Of a stretch of DNA of 64,000 nt, positions 51,801-58,561 are shown one piece after another. The notes under the pieces are model-generated. The model was not told where the DNA came from and did no database searches. It saw only the letters and a list, made by a program, of their open reading frames with translations. The first letter of the stretch is position 1. Each line of letters begins with the position of its first letter. Made by a program: the position numbers and the translations under genes. The DNA comes from Liolophura sinensis (lineage: Eukaryota > Mollusca > Polyplacophora > Chitonida > Chitonidae): the NCBI RefSeq assembly GCF_032854445.1, contig NC_088300.1, forward strand, positions 40,264,458-40,328,457, in the 5' to 3' direction.

Positions 51801-51849
51801 CTAACAAACTGCACTTACCATTTGGGATTGGGCTCATCACCTTGCTCAT
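9031..51849 (-). CDS. RASGRP: RasGRP / CalDAG-GEF family Ras/Rap exchange factor, 18 coding exons (spliced)
   Basis: Predicted to load GTP onto Ras/Rap small GTPases at membranes in response to Ca2+ and diacylglycerol. The joined exons give about 785 residues. The order is: leader 1-65, REM about 66-165, CDC25/RasGEF about 205-445, EF-hand loops 512-523 and 541-552, C1 zinc finger 571-620, Ser-rich linker 637-715, coiled coil about 720-780, C-terminal DTEV. Recognisable family blocks include [47 protein letters not shown] and [10 protein letters not shown]. All exon phases are compatible and every intron begins GT and ends AG. Length and domain order match vertebrate RASGRP1-4; I cannot assign a single vertebrate orthologue. 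Least certain are exon 1 and the exon 3/4 borders. Introns vary from below 400 bp to about 18 kb. Confidence 0.93.
9443..9630 (+). mobile_element. tRNA-derived SINE, family 1, head-truncated copy with target-site duplication
   Basis: The sense strand starts inside a box-B-like segment (gagttcatgtccagc). It continues through the family body (tggcttcctctctggtcgta, gttttcccggagttctgcct) and ends with agtatggcgtaaaac and a (aaat)n tail. A 13-bp direct repeat aattaatttgtcc flanks it at 9430-9442 and 9630-9642, indicating target-primed insertion. It lies in RasGRP intron 17. Confidence 0.85.
10938..12258. repeat. 47-bp tandem array, about 28 copies
   Basis: Unit blocks are ccagtaattccatgtatacc and aaaatctaatctggtctggg. 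Two or three subtypes alternate (accctcc, accatccgg, ggttcgg), hinting at higher-order structure. Lies in RasGRP intron 17. Confidence 0.95.
12455..12722 (-). mobile_element. SINE-like repeat, family 2
   Basis: The plus strand begins with (gagt)n, then tcatatgacgacgaaggagt, atttccaccgctcttttatc, and ends gacccaacccaggattgaac. The reverse complement of that end resembles a tRNA box B (ggttcaatcctgg), so the sense strand is minus. I know similar repeats from molluscan sequences. Confidence 0.75.
12725..12975. repeat. 57-bp tandem array, about four copies
   Basis: Unit blocks are ttggattattattaggggtc and ctcttgaaatcg. The period is a multiple of three, so an 86-codon frame stays open, but there is no sign that it is translated. 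Confidence 0.93.
12990..16735. other. intron 17 sequence, no gene seen
   Basis: AT-rich sequence with a poly-A run at 13918-13938 and motifs such as atggcggccatattggattt that look like old transposon debris. The open frames near 15.0-15.75 kb are interrupted and unrecognised. Confidence 0.45.
16738..18545. repeat. compound tandem array (about 118-bp and 30-bp units) with a 772-bp higher-order duplication
   Basis: Units combine ttcacagtttatcaggcatc, gtgagatagtgcccttgtct and a cattattgttcacatcattc block. The segment 17116-17358 is repeated without visible change at 17888-18130, an offset of 772 bp. Pieces resembling SINE family 2 (gttaaaccccaagcactcac) are embedded near 17255, 17475, 18027 and 18248. 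Confidence 0.92.
18546..20073. other. intron 17 sequence, no gene seen apart from a SINE fragment
   Basis: Only the short family 2 copy at 19363-19438 is identifiable. No spliced exon was recognised. Confidence 0.45.
19363..19438 (-). mobile_element. SINE-like repeat, family 2, short copy with target-site duplication
   Basis: Only the tail-proximal part is present (gagtgcttgggggattaacg, cagtcatatgaggacgaagg). A 9-bp direct repeat tcattagtg flanks it at 19354-19362 and 19439-19447, consistent with 5'-truncated retroposition. Confidence 0.7.
20074..20221. repeat. 37-bp tandem repeat, four copies
   Basis: Unit blocks are ctgacaccatactaggcccc and aggcacatcaggatca. The first copy is more diverged. 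Confidence 0.93.
20641..20998. repeat. about 110-bp tandem repeat, three copies
   Basis: Copies begin near 20645, 20754 and 20864 with ttgcccaagctctttggcta and contain the internal repeat ccaagctcaaagctacatgt. Confidence 0.9.
21342..21538 (-). mobile_element. tRNA-derived SINE, family 1, with target-site duplication
   Basis: Same family as the copy at 9443, inverted. The plus strand reads (ttta)n, ttgattggtgttttacgcc, cagcatcatggtgggaggaa, gagctggacttgaactcac. An 11-bp duplication ctctcaattgt lies at 21331-21341 and 21539-21549. The sense strand (minus) has the box-B-like gagttcaagtcc at its head. Confidence 0.88.
21550..22230. other. intron 17 sequence, no gene seen
   Basis: Unremarkable AT-rich sequence between the SINE and the 28-bp array. 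Confidence 0.45.
22231..24505. repeat. 28-bp minisatellite, about 81 copies
   Basis: Unit blocks are acatgaacatgtagcagtgc and ctacacgt. The copies abut with no spacers. Subtypes (agcatgaagc, aacatgttgc) cluster, and the 23.87-24.30 kb end is more degenerate. The core contains the overlapping palindromes acatgt and tgtaca. Confidence 0.97.
24506..27200. other. intron 17 sequence, no gene seen
   Basis: AT-rich. The open frames at 24.5-26.7 kb have no paired splice sites or recognisable domain. Confidence 0.4.
25066..25115 (-). mobile_element. SINE family 1, short tail fragment
   Basis: About 50 bp resembling the tail end (ttatgctgtactcaagaata, tttcacttat). Beyond that, similarity is lost. Confidence 0.5.
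27255..27532 (-). CDS. RASGRP: RasGRP exon 17: Ser-rich linker and start of coiled coil
   Basis: 278 bp, donor gtaagtgt. The acceptor (ccttgtag) is inferred from phase: only a start at 27532 turns the G of exon 16 into GGC and keeps frame with [12 protein letters not shown]. It encodes [10 protein letters not shown], a basic stretch, DQSTQTN, a Ser-rich segment ([17 protein letters not shown]), then [10 protein letters not shown], which starts a coiled coil. The first eight residues lie inside the last copy of the 57-bp tandem array upstream. Confidence 0.85.
27507..27905. repeat. 57-bp tandem array, seven copies, containing the exon 17 acceptor
   Basis: Seven head-to-tail copies span 399 bp. 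On the minus strand each unit carries a 3' splice-site-like string (ttgccttg[t/a]ag) followed by the first 26 or so bases of exon 17. The period equals 19 codons and the exon 17 frame stays open through all copies, with unit [19 protein letters not shown]. Acceptor equivalents lie at 27532, 27589, 27646, 27703, 27760, 27817 and 27874. Four read TAG and three AAG. Confidence 0.97.
29145..29246 (-). CDS. RASGRP: RasGRP exon 16: end of C1 domain
   Basis: 102 bp, acceptor gtttcag, donor gtgagtgc. Encodes [18 protein letters not shown], completing C-x2-C-x4-H-x2-C-x7-C, then a basic [16 protein letters not shown]. The whole C1 metal pattern is intact. The usual NCHKQC reads NAHKHC; the changed Cys is not a metal ligand. 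Ends in phase 1 (G). Confidence 0.94.
30093..30129 (-). CDS. RASGRP: RasGRP exon 15: C1 domain micro-exon
   Basis: A 37-bp exon, acceptor ttttttcag, donor gtaatag. Encodes [12 protein letters not shown] plus one base. It supplies the Trp and Gln-Gly of the diacylglycerol-binding loop (LWGxIKQG in vertebrates) and the third zinc-binding Cys. Confidence 0.93.
30839..30890. repeat. (CT)n(AT)n microsatellite
   Basis: Short ctctctct run followed by atatatat and gtatgtatg in RasGRP intron 14. Confidence 0.9.
31338..31476 (-). CDS. RASGRP: RasGRP exon 14: second EF-hand and start of C1 domain
   Basis: 139 bp, acceptor gttttcag, donor gtaagtct. Completes the second EF loop [12 protein letters not shown], which is also canonical, then begins the C1 finger with [20 protein letters not shown]. 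The H-x12-C-x2-C spacing is exact. Confidence 0.95.
31790..31905 (-). CDS. RASGRP: RasGRP exon 13: first EF-hand
   Basis: 116 bp, acceptor ggcttcag, donor gtaagtct. Encodes [19 protein letters not shown]. The 12-residue loop [12 protein letters not shown] has Asp at positions 1, 3 and 5, Ser at 9 and Glu at 12, so calcium binding is expected. It ends in the first half of the second loop (LDAD). Confidence 0.95.
32869..32970 (-). CDS. RASGRP: RasGRP exon 12: linker before EF-hands
   Basis: 102 bp, 34 codons, acceptor tttcacag, donor gtaagtac. Encodes [20 protein letters not shown] then [10 protein letters not shown], equivalent to the family block VVxxWxxGVxPxxxxxTIxKHVxxMV. The preceding residues begin the first EF-hand helix. 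Confidence 0.93.
34194..34274 (-). CDS. RASGRP: RasGRP exon 11: linker after CDC25 domain
   Basis: 81 bp, 27 codons, acceptor ttttcag, donor gtgagtaa. Encodes [20 protein letters not shown] then PRSSLSS, the conserved [16 protein letters not shown] block that follows the catalytic domain in RasGRPs. Confidence 0.95.
34414..34521 (-). mobile_element. SINE family 1, tail-half fragment
   Basis: Carries the tail half only (tgattagtgttttacaccgt, ccagcattatggtgagaga), breaking off where the full copy at 34526 begins. This suggests insertion into or beside an older copy. Confidence 0.75.
34526..34796 (-). mobile_element. tRNA-derived SINE, family 1, near full length
   Basis: The most complete copy. 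On the sense strand the head reads tggggcctccatggcc and tggcctagtgacc (box-A-like). Then come the body and a tail in (aaat)n. The box-B core is deleted (gctgtgaggctcg instead of gctgtgagttcaagtcc). It sits directly against a partial copy at 34414-34521. Confidence 0.8.
35239..35416 (-). CDS. RASGRP: RasGRP exon 10: end of CDC25 domain
   Basis: 178 bp, acceptor gtgttacag, donor gtgagtcc. Encodes [20 protein letters not shown] and [13 protein letters not shown], then [14 protein letters not shown], the final helices of the catalytic domain. Its first ten bases and its acceptor also make up part of a roughly 71-bp unit repeated about 16 times immediately upstream in intron 9. Confidence 0.95.
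35407..36475. repeat. About 71-bp tandem array (about 16 copies) containing the exon 10 acceptor
   Basis: Starts on the exon 10 acceptor and runs 1.07 kb into intron 9. On the minus strand the unit ends cttgtgttacag then TGGTGTTCAT, which are the real acceptor and the first ten exon bases. Some copies vary at the AG. A block of about 200 bp is itself duplicated (35791-35990 and 36065-36265). Confidence 0.95.
37857..37954 (-). CDS. RASGRP: RasGRP exon 9: CDC25 domain
   Basis: 98 bp, acceptor gtttttcag, donor gtaagaac. Encodes [20 protein letters not shown] and [13 protein letters not shown]. The last Leu codon is split CT/T with exon 10, giving the family string IPILGVHLKDL across the junction. 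Confidence 0.95.
38574..38690 (-). CDS. RASGRP: RasGRP exon 8: CDC25 domain
   Basis: 117 bp, 39 codons, acceptor atccacag, donor gttagttt. Encodes [18 protein letters not shown] then [17 protein letters not shown], the third conserved RasGEF block. Confidence 0.97.
38734..38779. repeat. 23-bp direct duplication
   Basis: The string acttacataaacagtatgta plus tga is repeated twice with minor change, about 45 bp upstream of the exon 8 acceptor. Confidence 0.7.
39846..39902 (-). mobile_element. SINE family 1, short middle fragment
   Basis: Matches the middle of the family: accatccgcaggttgctgac and gtacggccggagagg. No ends are present. It lies in RasGRP intron 7. Confidence 0.6.
40131..40304 (-). 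CDS. RASGRP: RasGRP exon 7: CDC25 domain
   Basis: 174 bp, exactly 58 codons, acceptor ctttcag, donor gtaagtca. Contains [18 protein letters not shown] and [19 protein letters not shown], the second conserved RasGEF block. This is the clearest family signature in the window. Confidence 0.97.
40567..40717 (-). CDS. RASGRP: RasGRP exon 6: start of CDC25 (RasGEF) domain
   Basis: 151 bp between acceptor ctcttag and donor gtaagttt, ending in phase 0. Encodes [28 protein letters not shown] and [12 protein letters not shown], the first structurally conserved block of RasGEF domains. Confidence 0.95.
41425..41580 (-). mobile_element. SINE family 1, internal fragment
   Basis: Contains aacagtgggaggaaaccagg, a gaggaagccagcaagagctg segment and ggatttgaactcacagc; the A-rich tail is missing. 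It lies in RasGRP intron 5. Confidence 0.75.
41774..41902 (-). CDS. RASGRP: RasGRP exon 5: end of REM domain
   Basis: 129 bp, acceptor ctgatcag, donor gtgagtat. The codon split with exon 4 restores Arg, giving [15 protein letters not shown], a close match to the RYWISAFPAEFDLN block of human RASGRP2. It ends FEMVDLSKV, leading into the CDC25 domain. Confidence 0.9.
42257..42370 (-). CDS. RASGRP: RasGRP exon 4: REM domain with cysteine-rich insert
   Basis: Starts after a good acceptor (ggcctcag) and ends at donor gtaagttt. It encodes a segment with five closely spaced cysteines ([12 protein letters not shown], then AACNTDC) followed by KAKICHAVR, the conserved run into RYWI. Vertebrate RasGRPs have only a short loop here. 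An alternative acceptor at 42399 lengthens the exon by 29 bp and would pair with the 42980 donor of exon 3. An old SINE fragment lies just upstream. Confidence 0.8.
42427..42532 (-). mobile_element. SINE family 1, internal fragment
   Basis: Carries tgggaggaaaccaggcagag and gcaggttgctgtcagacctt, about 25-55 bp upstream of the exon 4 acceptors. No target duplication is visible. Confidence 0.75.
42990..43107 (-). CDS. RASGRP: RasGRP exon 3: REM domain
   Basis: Encodes [19 protein letters not shown], the REM helix that reads FLMMHPWYIPSSQLA in human RASGRP2. The acceptor is tttgcag. Two in-frame donors exist: gtatgtgg after 42990 (used here) and gtatgctg after 42980. The second pairs with the longer form of exon 4 and adds 13 residues across the junction. 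A 27-bp tandem array begins about 30 bp upstream of the acceptor. Confidence 0.82.
43139..43291. repeat. about 27-bp tandem repeat, five to six copies
   Basis: Unit blocks are gctgacgtgctcatgtacac and ctcag. The last three copies are nearly identical. It lies just upstream of the exon 3 acceptor on the coding strand. Confidence 0.9.
44006..44227 (-). CDS. RASGRP: RasGRP exon 2: leader and start of REM domain
   Basis: The exon has 222 bp between acceptor cttgacag and donor gtaagtata. It encodes a Pro/Ser-rich, low-complexity leader ([20 protein letters not shown]), then [14 protein letters not shown], which aligns with the first helix of the RasGRP REM domain. It enters in phase 1 and leaves in phase 1. 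Confidence 0.85.
44639..46181 (-). mobile_element. Tc1/mariner-superfamily transposon, complete but inactivated
   Basis: 1543 bp with 22-bp terminal inverted repeats. The ends read CAGGGCAAAAG at 44639 and, reverse-complemented, CCAGGCAAAAG at 46181, followed by the shared AAACGTATAAC; 20 of 22 positions match. TA dinucleotides flank both ends (44637-44638 and 46182-46183), the Tc1 target duplication. It encodes one degenerate transposase on the minus strand and sits in RasGRP intron 1. Confidence 0.9.
44901..45911 (-). pseudogene. Tc1-like transposase, two in-frame stops
   Basis: A frame of 336 codons plus stop, normal length for the family, without frameshifts. Helix-turn-helix DNA-binding motifs come first ([18 protein letters not shown], then a GRP-type motif RPRSGRP). 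The catalytic Asp residues lie in FNDES and [12 protein letters not shown]. Stops TGA at 45500-45498 (after RRWQ) and 45119-45117 (after LPWPA) interrupt it. At the third acid position, 34 residues after the second Asp, the motif reads NPLAHLWD with Ala where Glu is expected. It cannot make active transposase. Confidence 0.93.
46790..47828. repeat. 46-bp tandem array, about 22 copies
   Basis: Unit blocks are acatgtacatgtaggcattc and tcacgatgtagtgctgcaca. Several units differ in length. It lies in RasGRP intron 1. Confidence 0.95.
48446..49205. repeat. about 92-bp tandem array, eight copies
   Basis: Unit blocks are ccccacatggacatacaggt, gtttccacacctgaatgtgc and acccagtctggtgtcactgg. Two copies carry a C-rich expansion (cccccccct near 48736). 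Open frames on both strands come from the repeat. Confidence 0.95.
49625..49865. repeat. diverged dispersed repeat, copy B
   Basis: Partner of the repeat at 135-590 in the same orientation. Shared blocks include ctgcaggagacacgtgaatg, tttatggtaattaatatg and a gtatgacgtaagct segment. It lies in RasGRP intron 1. Confidence 0.6.
50137..50733. mobile_element. MITE-like non-autonomous DNA element
   Basis: About 600 bp bounded by imperfect inverted repeats of about 45 bp. The left end reads ATAAAGCCCTGTCTAGACTA and the right end, reverse-complemented, ATAAAGCCCCGTCCAGACTA; both continue through TCCAAC, TCAACTTTT and TTGAC. No transposase is present. The target duplication is unclear, so the superfamily is not assigned. 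The motif agtctggacgg also recurs inside, near 50233. Confidence 0.8.
51819..51849 (-). CDS. RASGRP: RasGRP exon 1 (proposed start codon)
   Basis: ATG at 51849 opens a 10-residue leader, [10 protein letters not shown], and ends with one extra G before a strong donor (gtaagtgc). That phase is exactly what exon 2 needs: G plus AT makes Asp. The frame stays open upstream of the ATG, and a good acceptor (ctgcag) precedes 51899, so this could be an internal exon with more 5' sequence. The start context is not a strong Kozak match. The link to exon 2 rests on phase and donor quality, not on homology. Confidence 0.55.
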
Positions 51850-52140
51850 GTAGCAAAGCAATCCTCTCCCCAAACACAGCAGCAGTAGCAAATCAGAGGC
51901 TGCAGGAACAGGAACTGGGACATTATCCAGCACAAGCTGCTCTGGCTGGTCTGGTCCTACAATGTAGTACTGTCCAGGTCAGGCTGCAGGCTGCAGGCTG
52001 CAGGCAGCAGCTACTACACCTAACCTGTGTACAGCGTGTAGATGTAGGCCTAGCGAAGAGACTTGCCCGCACATCACTGCAGCCACAGCCGCAATGTTCA
52101 CTCACTTTAGCTCCATTGCTCAGACTCTAGCTTACGTCAA
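51850..52140 (-). promoter_or_regulatory. possible 5' UTR / promoter region of RasGRP
   Basis: This stretch lies directly upstream of the proposed start codon and is richer in G+C than its surroundings, with a CTGCAGG-rich patch near 51980-52010. No TATA box is obvious. The call rests on position only. Confidence 0.25.
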
Positions 52141-55100
52141 AGCAGCACACCTGCCACGGAGAGTTCATTGATTTTTTGGTCTTCTACCACATGGATCAGC
52201 CGTGTGCATGAACTTGAGATGTTTTCAGCTGTTCAAGCACCTAAATTTAGTACCATAAAACCAGCAATACACATGAATTTGCTCACAGCACAAGTTTCAG
52301 AATCATAGAGATTTATTGGGTTTAGTCGAAACGCATTTCCAAATGCTTGAAATACATGTTGTACCCATAATTATCTCAGTCTCCAGTCAGGACTAGAGAT
52401 TAAAGAAGGGTTGTCATAAAATGATAGCGTCTGCCAAACAAAGAAGTCTAACCAGCCAGTTTACATGCTGATTACCGAAAGGCATGGTCAGGCTTACAGA
52501 TACATCTACATCTGATTTTGACCACAACAAATACATACAAATGCAACCTGACACTGTACAGAACAAATTCTTTTTCTTTTTGACAATAAGTCTAAACACC
52601 TTACATTGGTACTTTCCCACACCAATCTGAATGAATCTTTATTCAATACCGTCAAAGGGTATAAAAATAAACATACATGTAGAGGTGAAAAGTCATGCAA
52701 TTTGTAGAAAATGTGGACTTCTCTCAGAAATTGTTAAAGACATATTTCTGTGAATGTAAAGCCAAAAATCATCTAAAACATAATGATGAAACAATAATAA
52801 AAATGTTCATTTTCACGTTTGCTTTTATGCAGTTTTAGATTTTTAAAACTCAAAATAAAATTGATGTTGCTAACAGTAAACTAAAAAAATAAAAGGGTTC
52901 CAGTACCCTCGTCCTTGGATCCCAAAGTTCTTCAGACCAGTAGGGAAAATTGTCTGCCTAAAGCATAGTGGACCAAGCCGTGTGCTTGTAAGTTCTTTTG
53001 TGTAGTACATTACCGTACAGTCTGTATACAAAGCTAAAATGTAGTTGACAAGCACTATAGTGTTTACATTCAGATAATGTTAATTCACTCAGTTCAAAAC
53101 CTACCTGTGAAGTCAGAAAGTTAAATAATTGAGGACAATGCCTCTGCCCTCGCCCCCCCCCCCCCCCACCCCCTCCCCTCCAAACACACAACTGAGGCAC
53201 AATAACGCTCTAGTATGAAGGCATGCTATAAACAAGTCAACAATTGGTCAGAATTATAAATTTATCTTCAGAAAAGCTTCTTTAATGAACACATTTTGGG
53301 TATATGGGCCTATCTTTACGTATTTCACACATCTGAATTTAGTACATGTACCTGCACACTTGAATGAGACCTTGATGGCTACAGATCTCAGGGTGAAAAA
53401 CAAAGTTAGAAACTAGATTCTCTTGGTTTTAGTGGGATGTAGATTGAGTTACAAATCCGATGAAAGGAAGACAGCTTCTGCACTCGCCATGAGCAACAGG
53501 TCTATTTACTGATACCACGAAATAAAAGTGATATGCAGAGAATACATTTTCAAGCAATTTATAAGTTCAGCTTTTCTGACTTTCTAGCATCAACAAACAA
53601 ACTTGACAGCTGATTCATAGGTTTGACAGCTACATTATTGAACACACACTCATGTTACCAATGTTTGATAGCTATAGTTTTTATTTTATTAGCTTGAAAG
53701 ATACAGGTCTACACTATTTCTGTATGTTTTTTTACCTGTCTATGGGATCAAAGGTCTAGTTACAATTTATTAATTGTTCATTGTACTGATATTTATTGAT
53801 GATAAATGGAAGCAATGATAAAGGTTATAATGCATTACTTTTGGTGTTGAAACCCATGAATCATCTTTCTAAGATGCATTGTCAGAACTCTAAGAAAAAG
53901 GCAAAATTTTTTTTAAAAACTTAGAGATAATACAGATTTTAGGTCCACCAGACACAATATTGATGATTAATAATGGACATAAAGATGAAAAAATACCTTT
54001 AAAGTTACCAGAGGTGGGCAAACTTGGCCAATTTTCTTTCTTGTCTGTACAACTCAATAAATACAACTTCTCAGGGGCAGAAATAATTCGTTTCCACTTG
54101 TTGCATACATGGGATTTGTAAGACTCTCTGTCATGAGGAGTGAGACTTAGGGAGTTATTTGAAAAAAGTCCATGAACAGTGAGCTATTATAAAAACACAT
54201 CGGTCAGATCTACATCACTAGGAAAATTCACCTGTCTGGGTCAAGTGGATAGCCTATTATTCTGACCCCTGATTATCGCACTGCATGGGCTCTGATCAAT
54301 TGCGCATTCATATCGAGATGCATAGCATAATTAGAGTAGACGTATATGTTAATGTATACTTATTTCCATACTGCACCTGTGAAAGCAGTGATGTTTACAC
54401 ATATATAAATGTATGTAAACATCCAATAGTAATATGGCACTGTGCTGTCATCCACGGTGTTTTTCTGCAGTGCTCCACATTACTGTGTCCAGACGGATGT
54501 TCCACTTTATCAATGCAGGTGTTGGGTAAAGGAAACCTCGGGATTTGCATTATTAAGTGAGCCAATTCACAGGTGTTTGATTACCTGAATAAAGGGAAGT
54601 GATATTAACACAAGGCTGCTGACAACCTGGTCGAACTGGCAGATCAGTTTCTAAGTTTACAGAGATGAGCTTATCAACTAGTCAGCAATTATTAAAACTG
54701 GACTGGTAAAAGCTAAAATGCAGCGGTTGAATTCTCTGAATATTCTCTGATATGGAAAACAGATACAGTGACAGTAATAGGCGTGAACAGGCAACCAGTT
54801 ATCCTATTATAAAACACAAAGAGATACACAATTAATGCTTGTTGGCTAGCCAGCTGAGTTTATAAGCTGTGTAGCAGTATATTTTTTTCCACAAATTTTA
54901 TGCATGTGAAAACCACATTAAATCTTACGACATCCAAATTAGAATTCAAAATCAATGTATTATTGTACATGTACTATTACCAGGGACATACTCTGGATGC
55001 GATTCCGTGATATTCTGCCAATATTTTTTGGAAATTTTTTTTTTCTATTTTAGTTTTATAAAAAGTGGTAAAATTTTTCAAGCAGGGTTTTTTTTGTGAA

Positions 55101-58100
55101 GTCGCAAAAACTTCATTGCAAGCCCTTTTTTGACAATAAGGCACACACAGTGACCTCCCTCTGACCATAGATGGCACAATAAGTCTTTGGATGTACATTT
55201 GTCCATATGACTACCATCTGCTTGAGTTGCTGTTTTGTCTGCCAAAATTCTACCGCAAAATGTGCCCTCCCGAATCCTTGCAGGCCACAAAAAGTATTAA
55301 AAGACTTTTTTCCCCCGTGGAAATGCCAAACACAAGGAATCTGAACATGCTGAATAGGAGGAGTGTAGGCAGCACACAGCAATACCGACAGAAAGCAAAC
55401 CTCCACATCGGCCACAACTTCACCTTCAACTTCACTAAGACAAAAAGAAAAATGAGATGGTTTTGCTCAGTGTGTAGATCTGATAAACTAGTGAACAACA
55501 TGAGGAATGCAGTCAACTATTTTAACACAACCACCATAACATGGCACGTTTCGTTAAATGATCATCACAAAGGTATGGCAGCTCCACTCGCTCAGAAAAA
55601 TCTTCGAAATGTTGTACAGGAAGCAAAAACATAGAAGCAAGACTCTGGTTTGTGGTAGACATATGATGAATGAATACTTAACGAATAAAAATCAATGAAA
55701 TTTGGAATATATACCTCATTTGTCTTGAAAGGCAAGGGGATTTTCTCCCATTTAGATATCTGTTCAGGATAATCCCTGTATTATATGTAAGTACATGATT
55801 ACTTAGTGATTGGGTTACCAACCCCATATGCCAACATATACCTATGTTTATCCTCTAGCCAAATTTATCCTGAAGACCCTTGAAACTTTCCTAAAACCTC
55901 TTCCTTGAGAGGCAAAAGAAATTTCCTGTCACATTGTCAGCTGAGTGCTGAATTAGCAAGCGGTGGTTCAGGAACTATAACACTGTTACATGTATGTCAT
56001 CAACTGTATTTACGGTCACAACGATTGCCAGACACCTGTCTCATTGTTGGATCGCATTTTGTCATGCAGCTGTCCCTTACAGTTGTCATCGGACGCACAT
56101 TTCATCTGCTGCAGGATTTGGAAATATCCCCACATCAACACTGTTGTTCACATAAAACAGCGTACCTGTATTTTTGTCTAATGCATGATTTTTGTACATG
56201 TAGCTAGCCAGTATAAAACATCAAGCTTCCTGCCAAACATACACAACATCAGTTGTAAATCCAACAGCTTTGGGCAGAGAATGTTACAAACTCACAGTTT
56301 CAGAGAGGGCTATGATCACCCTTATATTGGTTACCATTTTTAATACCATTTCAATGTAAATTCTAAAACAACTGTCTAATCAGATTGAAGGATACTAGGT
56401 GATTGAAAAAGGGTCATTGGTAGAAAGGCTCTCTGGTGAGAAGATTCACCTCTCCGCAGCTAGGATTGTATACATGTCTTCGTTAAGTAATTAATGCTTG
56501 ACAACCACACTTATGGTTGCCACTAACTGTGGACATTTGTGGACAGACTGGATTTATGGATGACTGGTAAGGTAAGAGTAAGGATTGAAGAGCTGACATG
56601 TCACTGGTCATGCAAAAATCCTGATCATAACACCAGTGACTGTTAATGTTACAAAGGCTTGGAGTGTTCCCCAATTGTACTATACATGCAATTCAACTAC
56701 CAAATAAAAAAATGATCACAACGACTATGACAGTCACAACACAGGGGTAGAAATGTTTTTTTTTAAAACCACCTGTCATGGAGGTCACCAACAGGTATCT
56801 ACCCGTCCCCGATCAGTCTGACTTTTGGAAAGTCTATAATCTGTGCTAGGTGCTTCCGTTCATCCTGCATTATTGCATTTTGCAAACATATAATTTCAGT
56901 TTGGCGAAATTATTTTCAATCAACATCGCCACCTTGACAAAGCAGGAATAACAAGAATATTTGGTTTCAGTAGCATTTCCCTTTTTATTCCATATTTTCT
57001 GTTGGGGCCATTACTTCCGCACATCAAATGAAACCTATGTCATTATACGTGTAGAGAGCAGTGATGTCACATTTACTCAAGCTCTTTAACATCAGAGCTA
57101 CAGTCTATATTATAGGCTAGGCAGTATATGACAGAAAAAAAGTTGTGTACACTGGCAATGAAAGCCCAAGTGATCAGCCATGTATTGATGCTTTAGACAC
57201 GTTGGAAGGATATTATTTCTGACATCACCTGAACTATGGGTGAACGTCTGTTCGCAACCTTCGGTTGGTCATGATTTTCACTGTGGCTTTGCAGATCTAT
57301 GAAGCAGACATAACTGGTTCAGGTCACCGTCTTCCTAGAAGTTATGCTGGCGACTTCACACCCTAGTAGATGTTTATAAAATTACATCAGCAAAATCACT
57401 GTAGGCTTGGATTCATGCTAAATTTTTTGAAACAAAGAAATAAATCAAAGCCCACCTGGGGCTAATGACATAGGCCTACACATACTTCCTTGCTGGTCGC
57501 ATTATTGCAGACATATACATATATATCTCGATTCCTTCCCCACCCCTTTTTCCTATTCCATATTAATGTGGAAAATGTGAGACCCACACCTGGGTGCCCC
57601 TTTAAATGTTTCACACTATGGTCACTTACCTGTTCCATACCTTCTGAACAGATTAATTCAGGACAAATATATTGAAGGATTACAAAAGGCAATGCAGGTG
57701 TGCCTTGATACTATAAAGTCTACAATCAGATAGCTACATATACATGCAATGCATCTGGCCTATTTCACACCCAGTCAAATTCATGTTTTCAATATACATT
57801 GGTTTCAGTGCCCAGAAAAGACATGTTCAGATATTCAAGCATAACGCCCATTGTGAACACATAACAAAATATCATGTGCTATAAACACTCATAGCACAAT
57901 GCACTAAAAATACTACACAATATTCAATAAGGTACTGCACATGTACTATCCAACAAACAGAATTTATGCAACTCATGTACATGTAATAAGCCAGTAGTTG
58001 CAGTTATTTCGTTTTTTTTTTTTTAATTGGGAGCTTTACATTGTAATTAGGCATACATGTATTTCACTTATATGCCCGCACGCAGCATTATGATGGGAGG

Positions 58101-58297
58101 AAACCTAGCAGATCATGAGGACATCCCCAATCATAGGCACCTTGTTCAAACGACAGGAGAGCAAGCCAGCATGGGCTGGACTTGAACTCACAGCGATCTG
58201 TAGCTGTATACATGTATTACGTGTATAAGGCATTTGTGTATTCTAACGAACATTTTTTCTGCTTTATGAAATCAGGAAGATAAAGTAGCTTAGTTAC
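52141..58297. other. upstream region, no confident gene
   Basis: AT-rich sequence with a poly-C run near 53153-53168 and a poly-T/poly-A patch near 55030. Overlapping open frames on both strands at 55.1-55.6 kb have no recognisable domain. Confidence 0.4.
58063..58200 (-). mobile_element. SINE family 1, decayed copy
   Basis: Recognisable blocks are atttcacttat, cagcattatgatgggaggaa, gagcaagccagcatgggctg and ggacttgaactcacagcga, with deletions between them. Confidence 0.7.
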
Positions 58298-58358
58298 CCA
58301 TGTTCAGGTGTCCAGAGTATTCTGTAGTAGACATCAACCATCATCTGCTGCGGGCCAA
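58298..58358 (-). CDS. candidate upstream exon (unidentified)
   Basis: Bounded by a fair acceptor (tctttcagcag) and a donor (gtaacta). One frame is open and reads GPQQMMVDVYYRILWTPEHG. It does not splice in frame to RasGRP exon 2, because the joined codon run hits TAG at once. It could be a 5' UTR exon, part of another gene upstream, or chance. Confidence 0.3.
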
Positions 58359-58561
58359 CTGCTGAAAGAGATGACAAAATACATGTACTCCTATAAATAG
58401 ACATGTACATGTGCATACATGTAAATACAGCAATAGGAATAATATATGCACATGTATTTATCGACAGACATGAATATGATACATACAGCTAAGATACAGT
58501 TTAAATATTTCAAAGAACCGCACAAACCTGGGAAAATATATTTTATCACTTAGTAACATTT

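Noticed and set aside
55078-55634. Overlapping open frames on both strands (147 and about 100 codons)
   Set aside because: No recognisable domain, no paired splice sites, and both strands are open; probably chance or old transposon debris.
57610-57680. Donor-like site after ATGGAACAG on the minus strand
   Set aside because: The only evidence is a good donor. The phase does not fit RasGRP exon 2 and no homology is visible.
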